A model generated the notes under the pieces. That model did not search any database. It was not told the DNA's origin and was given only the letters and a program-made list of their open reading frames with translations. The position numbers were made by a program, and so were the translations under genes. From assembly GCA_040880585.1 (NCBI GenBank), contig JBBDID010000029.1, forward strand, positions 1-64,000: a stretch of DNA of 64,000 nucleotides, read 5' to 3'. Each line of letters opens with the position of its first letter. Position 1 is the first letter of the stretch. Positions 44,271 to 55,200 of the stretch are shown one piece after another. The DNA comes from Paracrocinitomix sp040880585. GTDB taxonomy: Bacteria > Bacteroidota > Bacteroidia > Flavobacteriales_D > Crocinitomicaceae.

Positions 44271-45351
44271 GTTCAGGTTGAATGACCGTTATATGCCCCA
44301 TTTTTCGATAAGGTTTTGATATCGTCTTACCATAAATATGAGGGTAAACGCCTTCCCATGTCATGATCTCTTCTATTCCCTCGTAATGAGCCGGACCTTC
44401 TGAACCTTTGCTGCCCAGTAAATTTACCATAACGGATGGACAAATAAGTGCAGTTGATCCCAAAGGTAATCCTGAGATCGCTCTTAAATGTTGTTCAAAT
44501 TGTGAGGTGTAATTGCCCTCAATGGTTTGGTGTCCGCTATTGTGAGGGCGGGGTGCAATTTCGTTTACCAGAAGGTTTCCTTTCTGATCCAGAAAAAACT
44601 CTACTGCCAATAAGCCAACCATGTCAAGTTGCTCTATAATACGAGTGGCATAGTGTTGCGCCAGTTCTTGAGTCTGTTGGTCAACATCTGCAGGAGAAAA
44701 GAGAAACTCCACCAAATTTGCTTCAGGATTAAATTCTTGTTCAACCAGTGGGAAACAAGCCATCTCTCCTTTTTCATTTCTTGAAACAATAACAGATAAT
44801 TCTTTTTTGAGATCCACCAATTTTTCAAGTACTGAAGGGGCAGAAAAGGCTTTGGATAAATCGTTTTCATCTTTCAACCGTTGAACGCCTTTTCCATCAT
44901 ATCCGCCTTTGCGCATCTTTTGCATGGCCGGTAAAAAGTCAAGTTGTTGTTTGAGTTCTTCCTTTTGATGAATCAGCAAATAATCGGCAGTTGGAAGATT
45001 GTTTTTTTCATAAAATTCTTTCTGTAATCCTTTATCCTGAATTAATTCAATGACTTTAGGTTGAGGAAATACCCTTACGCCCTGTCGCTCTAACTGATAC
45101 AAAGCGGCTACATTAACGTTCTCAATTTCGATTGTTAAAATATCGAGAGAGGAACCAAAATTGAGTACGTCCGTTTCATTTTGGATGTCTCCGGCGGTAA
45201 AATGTGCTGCATATCGACTACAGGGTGAACCGGGCTGATCCATTACAAATAATTCCAGTCCAAAATCAATGGCTTTCTGGATGAGCATCCTGCCTAACTG
45301 TCCGCCGCCTAAGACACCGATTTTTAAATCAGTTGAAAAAGATCTTTGCAT
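44206..45351 (-). CDS. purK: N5-carboxyaminoimidazole ribonucleotide synthase PurK
   Basis: This 381-residue ATP-grasp enzyme carboxylates AIR to N5-CAIR, the substrate for PurE. It begins with the family's G-V-L-G-G-G-Q-L-G-R-M-L. Further features are M-R-K-G-G-Y-D-G-K-G-V in the ATP-grasp domain and N-E-I-A-P-R-P-H-N-S-G-H at the active site. It is the first gene of the purK-acyltransferase-purE set. Confidence 0.97.
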   Translation of the reverse strand: MQRSFSTDLKIGVLGGGQLGRMLIQKAIDFGLELFVMDQPGSPCSRYAAHFTAGDIQNETDVLNFGSSLDILTIEIENVNVAALYQLERQGVRVFPQPKVIELIQDKGLQKEFYEKNNLPTADYLLIHQKEELKQQLDFLPAMQKMRKGGYDGKGVQRLKDENDLSKAFSAPSVLEKLVDLKKELSVIVSRNEKGEMACFPLVEQEFNPEANLVEFLFSPADVDQQTQELAQHYATRIIEQLDMVGLLAVEFFLDQKGNLLVNEIAPRPHNSGHQTIEGNYTSQFEQHLRAISGLPLGSTALICPSVMVNLLGSKGSEGPAHYEGIEEIMTWEGVYPHIYGKTISKPYRKMGHITVIQPELETAKKIALKVKETIRVIGKS

Positions 45352-45578
45352 AGGTGCAAATGTAGCTTAAAAATTATTTGAAAAAAGGAGCAATACAGTT
45401 TTCACCATAACTGTTTATAATTAAACAGGTAGAGATTAATATTGTTTTATTACAAACAACCACTACTTTTTCTATTAAATTTCTACTATTAATCAGATTT
45501 AAATGCTTGTTTAAGGACGTTTTTTTATATCTTGCTTTAAGTTCTTTTTCATTGGGAGTGTAGAATCTTCTATATTGC

Positions 45579-45610
45579 TTTGCAAATGAATAAATATCAA
45601 ACTATATTTG
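45579..45610 (+). promoter_or_regulatory. Promoter of the T9SS surface locus
   Basis: TTTG at 45579-45582, a 20-base spacer and TATATTTG at 45603-45610 match the Bacteroidota -33/-7 pattern. The first gene of the surface locus starts 21 bases downstream, at 45632. Confidence 0.6.
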
Positions 45611-45631
45611 GCATTGTTTAACCTTGGTGTT

Positions 45632-47332
45632 ATGCTATATAAATTTACAACTCTTCTAACAATAGGTCTTATGTCCTGTTTTGCTTTCGCACAGGCAGAT
45701 CTTGCTATTAATCCAAATATCAATTCACCTAATGATGGATGTTACCTTTCCAATAGTGAAATAATTACGGTGGTTTTGGTTAATACCAGTGGATTTACTT
45801 ATTCAGGAACTCTGGAAATGGGATATGTACTTAATGCCGGTGCCCCTGTGACACAGACAGAAACCATTGGTTCTTTGCCACCAAGTGCTACTTTTATTTA
45901 TACTTTTCCGGCGCCGGATGATTTTTCAGCCTGTCAGGCACATGATTTGAAAGTTTGGGTGTACGACTCAAATGATCCTAACAATTTGAATGATACGATT
46001 AATGTTCAGGTGTTTTCTGATTGTGATCCTGTAGTGGGCGCAATATCGGGTCCAACAACAGTGTGTTATAATAATAATAGCGGCGTGTTTGAGCTACTGG
46101 GATATGTCGGAAATGTGTATGGTTGGGAAACGTCTTTAGACGGAGGTAATAGTTGGTCAACAATTGTGACTTCTGACGATACCCTTCAATTTAATAATGC
46201 AACAGATGAAACGATTTTACGCGTGATAGTAGAATCCCAGTTTGGTTTATGTCCCAATGATACAACAGCTTGGCACACACTTCAAATTGACCAACTCTCT
46301 TTTGCCGGAAATTTACCCGCCGATTTTGATATATGTGATAATGGTAATGAAGGAGAAATCACCACGACAGGATATGTTGGCGATATTTTAAATTGGCGAA
46401 GATCCCCAGATAATGGTGTTACCTGGAACTCATTAAGCCATCCCTATGATACACTTGTGTATTCAAACCTAATTAATACCACACAGTATGTGGTGATTGC
46501 AAAAAACGGGGTTTGCCCCGCAGATACTTCTTCGGTGTTGACATTGACATTAATCCCCGGTACAGTAGCCGGAACAATAGATGGTGAATCCCTCGTTTGT
46601 AATTTTGAAAATGACTCATCTCTGATTGCTTCCGGAGGAAATGGAGATGTAATTGCCTGGTGGTACTCTTTAGATAGTGGAGCAACCTGGTTGCAAACTT
46701 TTGATACAGATTCAATTTATGATTATTCCAGTTTGGCAGTGAGTACATTATTTCGTGCAGAATTTCAAGAGGGAACTTGTCCCTCTGAGTTTGCAACACA
46801 TTATATAACTGTTTTGCCTTTAAATTTAGGAATTGACCCAGGAGATACAACGATTACTGAAGGAGACCAGATTCAATTGACCGCTAGTGGAGGAACCTCT
46901 TTTTTGTGGTGGCCGGATAGTTTTATAGATGATGTATCTGCTCCTAACCCTACAGTTTCACCGGAATTCGATATTACTTATTTTGTTCAGATTACTGATA
47001 TTAACGGTTGTATAGATACGGCAAGTATCGATATTACCATTGCACCGGATATAATGGATTTGGCTATCCCTAATTTAATTACACCTAATGGTGATGGGTA
47101 TAATGATACCTGGCAAATCATGAATATTGAAATTTTTACAGAGCATGAACTTACAATTTTTAATATCTACGGGCAAGTTATCTATGAAGCAGCGCCTTAC
47201 TCTAATGATTGGCAAGGAGACTATAATGGGAATCCTTTGCCGGATGGAACTTATTTCTATTTATTAACGTTAAATGACCCATTATACCCGGATCCCATTC
47301 AGGGAGTAATTACAATAGCAGGAAATGATTAG
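45632..47332 (+). CDS. T9SS type B sorting domain protein with Ig-like repeats
   Basis: I start at ATG 45632 (M-L-Y-K-F-T-T-L-L), which gives a signal peptide ending C-F-A-F-A-Q; the earlier in-frame ATG overlaps the promoter. The product has about 566 residues. A CARDB-like region comes first, then three or four beta-sandwich repeats with G-W-E-T-S-L-D-G-G-N-S-W and related S-x-D-x-G-x-x-W motifs. The last 90 residues are a gliding-motility-type (type B) sorting domain: N-L-I-T-P-N-G-D-G-Y-N-D, F-N-I-Y-G-Q-V-I-Y and G-T-Y-F-Y-L. The next gene overlaps its end by 8 bp. Confidence 0.88.
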   Translation: MLYKFTTLLTIGLMSCFAFAQADLAINPNINSPNDGCYLSNSEIITVVLVNTSGFTYSGTLEMGYVLNAGAPVTQTETIGSLPPSATFIYTFPAPDDFSACQAHDLKVWVYDSNDPNNLNDTINVQVFSDCDPVVGAISGPTTVCYNNNSGVFELLGYVGNVYGWETSLDGGNSWSTIVTSDDTLQFNNATDETILRVIVESQFGLCPNDTTAWHTLQIDQLSFAGNLPADFDICDNGNEGEITTTGYVGDILNWRRSPDNGVTWNSLSHPYDTLVYSNLINTTQYVVIAKNGVCPADTSSVLTLTLIPGTVAGTIDGESLVCNFENDSSLIASGGNGDVIAWWYSLDSGATWLQTFDTDSIYDYSSLAVSTLFRAEFQEGTCPSEFATHYITVLPLNLGIDPGDTTITEGDQIQLTASGGTSFLWWPDSFIDDVSAPNPTVSPEFDITYFVQITDINGCIDTASIDITIAPDIMDLAIPNLITPNGDGYNDTWQIMNIEIFTEHELTIFNIYGQVIYEAAPYSNDWQGDYNGNPLPDGTYFYLLTLNDPLYPDPIQGVITIAGND

Positions 47333-48701
47333 AGGTTTACTTATTTTTAGTTTGTTGGGAATAACAGTTTGTGGCTGGTCTCAACAAATTCCAATGTATA
47401 ATCAGTATCACATTGCCCCAAGGGTTTACAATCCTTCCTATGCTGGGTTTAATGATGGGGTTAATGTGGTAATGGTAAGAAACCAGAAATGGGGAGATTA
47501 TGGGGAAGGGTTTATAGCTAATTATCTTTCTGCCTCTTATCGCTTAAAAGATAATCACGGTTTAGGAATTAATTTATACAATGATTTTGTGGGGATAACC
47601 AGTAAACTTAAAGCCCACTTGTTGTATTCTTATAGAATACGTCTCGGAGAGAAAGCTTTTTTAAGAGCAGGAGCAGGTTTGGGAGTAATTGATAACCGGA
47701 TTGATCTTTCTAATGCTGTTGTAGTAGATCCGAACGATCCGTTTTTATCGAATACAGGTAAAGCCAGAAGAACTATGTTTGATATGAATGTAGGGCTGAA
47801 TTTTGATTACGCAGGTTTGCGAATCGGTGTCTCTGTTCCACAAGTGCTGGGAAGTAAACTTGTATATGGTGATCAAAATGTATCGTTTTATACTCTCGAA
47901 AGACAATTCATCTCAAATGTGGGGTACACCTGGAGAATAAATGACAGTTTAGGTATGTCTTTGCGACCTGAAGCATTAGTTATGTTTACACCCGGAGCAC
48001 CATTTCAATATAATGGCGGTCTGTTTTTTGAGATGGATAAATATTTCTGGATTGGAGGGATGTACAAAAGCAATTATGCAGTGGGTATTAATGTAGGGAT
48101 TAACTTAATCAAAAACCTTAAGGTGGGTCTCGCTTACGATTTTCAAATAAACTCAGTCGCTAATTTCAACTCTTCACCAAATGCTGAATTATTGGTGCGG
48201 TATAATATTGCGCCAAAAATTGAAAAAATTGAAGACCAATTTAAGGTGGACAGTTTAGCTGCTTATAATGACAGTTTAAAGCGAGTAATCCACAATAAAA
48301 ATCAGGATATATCTGAAAAGGAGGTCACCATTAAAGTGTTGGAAGATTCATTGTCAAAATGGCCGGATGAAGTGATTAAAGAAACACCGCCTGAGAATAA
48401 AGATGAGGATGTAAAAAGCAATAGTGGCGATTATTTCATAGAATTAGGTGGTTCAGATACACCCAATGGATATTATGTGATTGGGGGGGCATTTTCTGAA
48501 AAAAGTAATGCTGATCGTTTATTGAGAAAAATAAAATCTAAATTTCCTTCTGCCAGAATCATTAAGAATAAAAGGAATGACCTATACTATGTCATGTTAT
48601 ATTACTCTACTGAAAAAGGAGAGGGCTTAGCATACGCCTCTTACAAAGCCAATCAGTTACCAGACGAAGAAACCTGGATATTGTACTACAATAGACAATA
48701 A
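47325..48701 (+). CDS. PorP/SprF family protein with C-terminal SPOR-like domain
   Basis: This 458-residue outer-membrane protein has a signal peptide ending C-G-W-S-Q. The PorP/SprF barrel runs to about residue 300 and opens with the family signature Q-Q-I-P-M-Y-N-Q-Y-H and Y-N-P-S-Y-A-G. A linker of about 80 residues includes a heptad-like helix. A terminal segment of about 80 residues has the SPOR pattern (G-Y-Y-V-I-G-G-A-F-S, then F-P-S-A-R-I-I-K and Y-Y-V-M-L-Y-Y). PorP/SprF proteins serve T9SS secretion of partner adhesins. SPOR domains bind denuded peptidoglycan, so it may link barrel and cell wall. It overlaps the type B substrate gene by 8 bp. Confidence 0.88.
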   Translation: MIRGLLIFSLLGITVCGWSQQIPMYNQYHIAPRVYNPSYAGFNDGVNVVMVRNQKWGDYGEGFIANYLSASYRLKDNHGLGINLYNDFVGITSKLKAHLLYSYRIRLGEKAFLRAGAGLGVIDNRIDLSNAVVVDPNDPFLSNTGKARRTMFDMNVGLNFDYAGLRIGVSVPQVLGSKLVYGDQNVSFYTLERQFISNVGYTWRINDSLGMSLRPEALVMFTPGAPFQYNGGLFFEMDKYFWIGGMYKSNYAVGINVGINLIKNLKVGLAYDFQINSVANFNSSPNAELLVRYNIAPKIEKIEDQFKVDSLAAYNDSLKRVIHNKNQDISEKEVTIKVLEDSLSKWPDEVIKETPPENKDEDVKSNSGDYFIELGGSDTPNGYYVIGGAFSEKSNADRLLRKIKSKFPSARIIKNKRNDLYYVMLYYSTEKGEGLAYASYKANQLPDEETWILYYNRQ

Positions 48702-48830
48702 ATAATTTTCCGGAATGCATGGAATAATCTGGTGTTTGGAGAAAATGTTAAAAAAATAACTAAAAAAATAGTGGCAAGATGACAACCATTAGGTGTGCAT
48801 AACGTCTTACCTATAAATAACCAAAGAATT

Positions 48831-49253
48831 ATGAAAAATTATCTGATTTTAATTTGTGTGTTTTTCTTTTCAACTCTGGCTGTTGCACAGGATACAGAGT
48901 GGGAATTGTATGCAACTGTTGATGGCGTCGAAATTTATACCCGAAGTGTCGATTGTTATGCTAAAAACATTCCTGACCAAAAAGCAGTGATCATTAAGGT
49001 AGTAAATACCACAGGTGAGCAACTAAATATTGAATGGGATGAAGCCATTTGGTATAATGGTGAACCGGTGAAAGAAAATGCTACAGATGACGAGAACCAT
49101 TATACAATTTCTCTACCTCCTAATAAATCAGTAGAAGGAGAATGCGAAACCCCCAGGGGTGCATTATACATATATAAAGATTTTATCACATACGAAACGG
49201 ATGTAAAGTTGACCAAGTTTGAGTTACAAAATATTAAAGTATCACGTTTATAA
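48831..49253 (+). CDS. Small exported protein of unknown function
   Basis: The 140-residue product starts at ATG 48831, giving M-K-N-Y-L-I-L-I-C-V-F-F-F and a cleavage site after A-V-A-Q. The mature part is beta-rich, with E-L-Y-A-T-V-D-G-V-E-I-Y near the start and three cysteines (in V-D-C-Y, G-E-C and the signal region). No named domain is recognised. It sits between the PorP/SprF-like gene and the giant adhesin, 18 bp before the latter, so it may be an accessory factor of adhesin export or assembly. Confidence 0.75.
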   Translation: MKNYLILICVFFFSTLAVAQDTEWELYATVDGVEIYTRSVDCYAKNIPDQKAVIIKVVNTTGEQLNIEWDEAIWYNGEPVKENATDDENHYTISLPPNKSVEGECETPRGALYIYKDFITYETDVKLTKFELQNIKVSRL

Positions 49254-49271
49254 TTTAAACCCCCTTAAATC

Positions 49272-52200
49272 ATGAAAAAGTTTAGTCTTATAATTTTAGC
49301 TTTCATAATGAGTACAATGAATGTTTCATTTGCTCAAACAGTAGTAGCCAGTGCTAACCCTACCAGTTTTTCTTGTGGGGGAGGTAATGTTGATTTATCA
49401 GCAGTAGGTACATCCACTACTCCGGTATTTGGAGATGATTTTAATACTGGCTCAGTGGCGCCGGGTTGGAGTGCTTCTCCCGCAGCACAGTTTGACAACC
49501 CCTGTGGTGCTTCAGTAGATGGATCAACGTATTTATGGATGGGACCAACTACAGCAGCGCCACGTGAAATGACAACGGCTCCGGTTGATGTCTCTTGTGG
49601 AGGTACTGTATGTTTTGATTTTAAATTCATCTGTGAATCTTGTGGAGATTCATCACCATGTGAAGGTGCAGATACCTATGCTGAGGGGGTGAGCCTCCAA
49701 TATTCTACAGATGGAGGAGCTACATGGATTGATTTTGCCTACTTTGCGCCCAATGGAGATTTATTGACAGCTTATCCGGGAAACGTTTATAGCCCTTATG
49801 CTTCAGGCACTACTCCTTTTACTTCATGGAATAATTATTGCTTTACAATCCCTGCCGGTGCAGAAACTGCGACAACCATGTTTCAATTACACCAATGGGG
49901 ATCATCAGGAACTAACTATGACCACTGGGGGATTGATAATTTTTATGTATATGCCAACCCTTGCGCACCATTTTATTATGACTGGCTACATATTCCCGGA
50001 GCTCCCGATTCTCCGGATGTAACCACTAACATTACACAAACCACCACTTTTGAAGTATGTTATACAAATGGAATAGTATCAGTATGTGATCAAGTAACGG
50101 TTACTGTAGAGACAATCGATATTACCGGATTAACAATTGGTACTGAACCCTGTCTGGGAGATAATACCGGAACAATAAGTGTAACAGTAAATGGCGGCGC
50201 AGCCCCTTATACATATACCCTTGCCGGACCTACTCCGGGATCAAACGGAACGGGTAATTTTAACAACCTTGCTCCGGGTAATTACACATTGACCGTTAAT
50301 GATAATGGAAGTTGTGTCGCTGACTCCAGTTTCACTATTCCTCCGGGTCCAGCCTGTTGTACACTTACGGCAACCGGTACAGATTTAACTTGTTTTAATA
50401 ATAACTCAGGAACTACAACAGCACACCCTGCAAATGGTGTAGCACCGTATTCTTATCAATGGGATGCCGCTGCGGGTAATCAAACTACACAAACAGCAAC
50501 TGGATTAGCTGCGGGCACCTATAGCGTTACCATTACTGATTTTAACGGTTGTACTTCTACAGCTTCCGTAACCATTGGTCAGCCAACTGCTTTAAATGCA
50601 GGGGCAACACCAACTGACCCTACTTGTTTTGGTGTGTGTAATGGTCAAATTGTTGTTTCAGCGCCAACCGGCGGTACATCTCCTTACGAATATAATCTTA
50701 ATGGTGGTACATTTGGAGGGTCAGGCACTTTTACCGGTTTATGTGACGGTAACTATAATGTTATTGTTCAAGACGATAATGGTTGTCAGTTTCCAATAAG
50801 TAACATAGCTATTAATGAACCTACAGACCTTACATTAACCCAACAAAGTGTTATAGCAGCTACTTGTGGCGCAGCTAACGGAGAGTTGGTTGTCGCAGCC
50901 GGTGGAGGTACAACCAATTATCAATACGATATTGGTGGTGCTCAACAAGCTTCAGGTACTTTTAGTGGATTAACTTCAGGTACTTATACAGTCACAGTTA
51001 CAGATGCTAACGGATGTACAGAAACTTTGAATGTGAATATTCCTTCTTCTGCAGGCCCGGTTCCGTTTATTGACGTTTCTAATAATGTAACTTGTAATGG
51101 AGGGCTTAGTGGTTCTGTAACGGTTGGTGTTACGGGAGGAACTACTCCACTTACTTATTATTTAGATCCTCCTTCTGCCGGACAGGCAGGAAATACTTTC
51201 AATAGTGTATCTGCTGGTACACATACCATTGAGGTAGTGGATGCAAATGGTTGTTCAGGAACTGTAGATGTTACTCTAACAGAGCCTACGGCACTAAATT
51301 ATTCAGTGGTCAAGACAGACGCTTCTTGTAATAATTTATGTGATGGAGAAATAGATATTACGGCTAGTGGAGCAAACCCACCTTATGAATATAGTGATGA
51401 TAACGGTTTAACTTTTCAGACTTCTAACGTTTTAACCGGTTTATGTGCCGGAACAATCAATGTGGTGGTTCGGGATGCAAATGGTTGTTTAGCTAACTCA
51501 ACCGTAAATATTACTGAACCTACGGCATTAACATTAGCACCAACTTTTACAGAGCCTTCTTGTTATGGATCGTCTGATGGTACCATTACATTTAACGGAG
51601 GTGGTGCAACACCGGCTTACGAATACAGTATTGACAACGGAACTACTTTTTCAACATCTGATCCGGTAACCGGAGTAGCTGCAGGAGATTATGATCTCGT
51701 TATTGAAGACGCAAATGGGTGTCAGGAAACAACGCCTTTAACCGTAACTCAGCCTCCGGCATTTAACTTTAACTATCTCGCTAATAACCCTTCTAACTGT
51801 GGAGCCAATGACGGAAGTTTCGAAATTGCTGCTTTGAATGGTCTGGCTCCTTATCAATATTCAATTAATGGTCCGAGTGGTCCTTTTCAGGGAACGGGAT
51901 ATTTTCCAAACCTCTATTCAGGATTGTATACACTTTATGTGATTGATGATAATGGTTGTGCTGATTCTGTTTACGAAGCACTATCTGATAACGTGATGGT
52001 AGGTTATGTTAACTTTCAGCAAGATGCAACCTGCTATAATGACTGTAATGGTGTTGTTGAGGTAGCTCAAAACTTTGGAGCGGCTCCATACACTTACACG
52101 CTTAGTACTACAGGAGTTTCACAGGTAAACAATGGGTTTTTCCTAAACCTATGTGCAGGAACACACTATGTGACGATTGAAGATGATGGTTTGTGTATTG

Positions 52201-55200
52201 AAATTGTTCAGGTAGATATTACTCATCCGGATTCAATTCTCTTTGATGCAGCCTTAACAGATATTACTTGTCCTGATGGAGTAGATGGAGAAATTACGAT
52301 TCAAAATGAAAGTGGTGGTGATGGAGGTCCTTATACCTACAGTATTGATGGTGTTAACTTTCAGGCGAGTCCAACTTTTGGAGGGCTTACATCTGGTATA
52401 TATACACTTTGGACACAAGACGGACAAGGTTGTTTAGGTTCAGCTGAGTTTACATTGACAGAACCTGCTCCCTGGGATATCGTAATTAATCAAACAGACT
52501 TAACGTGTTACCAAAATAATACAGGATTTGTTCAGGTTGTAGCAAGTGGATCTACCTCACCTTATTCTTATGATTTGGGTGGAACGGTCAATGGAACAGG
52601 AATCTTTTCAGGATTAGCTGCCAATGTAGCGGGATATCCGATTACGGTTACTGATGATAATGGTTGTACGTTTGATACTTCTAAAGTGGTGAATGAACCG
52701 GCTGAATTAACAGCAGGGTATACACTGGAAGATGCATTGTGTTTCGGAGCGGCTGACGGACAAATTACAGTAGCTGCTGCTGGAGGAACAACGCCTTATC
52801 TCTATAGTAGTAATAATGGTGTTACTCAACAGTCAAATCCGATATTGAGTGGTTTAGCCGCCGGTTGTTATGATGTTCATGTTGAAGACAATAATAATTG
52901 TGTAGCTATATCTAACCAATGTATCGGTGAACCAACTGAAGTAACTATGACTTTGGTGACTTCTCCGGCAACTTGTGGTTTAAATAATGCTGAGGTAACA
53001 ATTACTGCAAACAATGGTACACCGGGCTATCAGTATTCAAATGATGGAGGTGCAACTTTCCAGGCTGGAAACTCATTTACTGGCTTGGCACCAACCAATT
53101 ATACATTAGTGGTAGAAGATAATAATGGATGTCAAATTGACTCTTTGATTACACTTACCGCTGACAATCAACCACAAATTGATAATATTGTAAAGAACAA
53201 CCCGCTTTGCTTTGGAAATGCAGATGGTGATATTACAATCACCTCTTCAGGTGGGGTAGGAGCACACCAATATAGTATAGATAATGGTGTCACTTTTCAG
53301 GCTGCTGCCACTTTTAACGGACTGGTTGACGGTACCTATGATGTAGTAGTTGAAGATGCAAATGGTTGTCAGGCTACCACTACGGTTACGCTAACACATC
53401 CCACACTCTTGACACTAAACTCTGTGCCAACTCACTTGACTTGTAATGGAAACTCTAGTGGAGAAATTATCATAACAGCCAATGGAGGTACTTCACCGTA
53501 TGATTATTCTATCGATAATGGAGCAACTTTCCAAGGTGGTGGAACATTTAGTTTTATTGCTGCTAATACTTATGACCTGGTAGTTGAAGATGCTAATGGC
53601 TGTATCGCAACAGGAACAGAAACTGTTACTGAACCAAATGCTTTGGTATGGACTGATTTTACAATTAACCATCCGATATGTTTTGGTTCTTGTGATGGTG
53701 AAGTTTTAACAACTACTTTTGGTGGAACAGGTGCTTATAACTATAACTGGTCAGGCAATATTGCTGCAAGTGGCAGTCAAAATGCTACGGGTGTTTGTGC
53801 AGGAACCTATTCTGTGACATTGACGGATGCAAATGGATGTCAATTAGACTCGAATAACTTTGTTCTAACTAATCCACCTGCTATGCAAATTGATAATGTG
53901 GTTGCCAACGATCTACTTTGTTACAATGATAACACAGGAGAAATAATCATAACTGCAGCAACGGCAATTGATTTTGCCATAGACGGACCGGTGGTTCAGA
54001 ATAACGCAACAGGTAATTTTACCAACTTACCAATTGGTAATTATGACATTACTGTAACGGATGCGGATGGTTGTACTGCTATTTCAAATACAACATTATA
54101 TCAACCGGATTCACTGTATTCCATTGCGCCTTCAAATTGGCCTGCTTGTTATGGTGAAACGGTAACGATACAAGCATTTACTAATGGTGGAACGGTTCCT
54201 TATCAAACTTTTGAATGGACAAATGACCAAAATGGAAATGTAGAGACAAATGCAATTTTTGATTATGTTGTATTTGATACCATTGAGTTTACTTATCAGG
54301 TAACAGATGCAAATGGTTGCCAGACAGTGCCGGTTTCATATACGGTAATGCCTAGCCCTCCACTTGTGTTGGCACCAAGCCCGGATACTATGATCTGTAT
54401 TGGTGAAGAAGTTGACCTAAGTGTAGTAGCCAGTGGAGGTGAACTGATTGATTTCGGTGCTTATCTGGGATACTCTTACTCATGGGATACCGGAAATCCT
54501 CAGGATACCTTAGAAATGATTACAGTTTCACCGGTTACACCAACTGACTACACCGTTACGGTTACAGATCAGTGTGGACAGGTAGTAGACACTACTATAA
54601 CCGTAGGGATTCACCCGGATCCTATAGTGGATATTTTAGCTACTGTTTATGGTTGTGAACCAGATACTTTTGATTTTGATATGTCAGCCAATGTACAGCC
54701 GGGCTACTCAATTTTCTGGGATTTTGGCAATGGACAAACCTCTACTAATCCTAACCCTACAGATGTGATTTATCAAAATGCAGGGACTTATGATATTACT
54801 GTTACTATTGTCTCAGATGAGGGATGTACTATTACAGAAACAAGTATCGGAGCCGTTGTGATTAATGAAAATCCAATACCGGGCTTTTATTATGAGCCTG
54901 ATGCGCCCACAATAATGGATCCTACAATTCAGATTGTTGATTACTCAGAAAATGCAGTATCCTATACCTATACCTTTGGTGAGTTTGGAACGTCAAGTTT
55001 GGCAGAACCTTCTTTCACCTTCCCGGTTGAGGATGAGGCAACCATTGAAGTGTGCCAGTATATTGTATCTGTAGATAACTGTACTGCTGAAGTTTGTGTG
55101 CCGGTTCTAATTCAGGAGATCATCTTATTCTATGTGCCAAATGTATTTACACCGGATGGAGACTCATTTAATGAAAACTTCAAACCTGTATTTACAGGAG

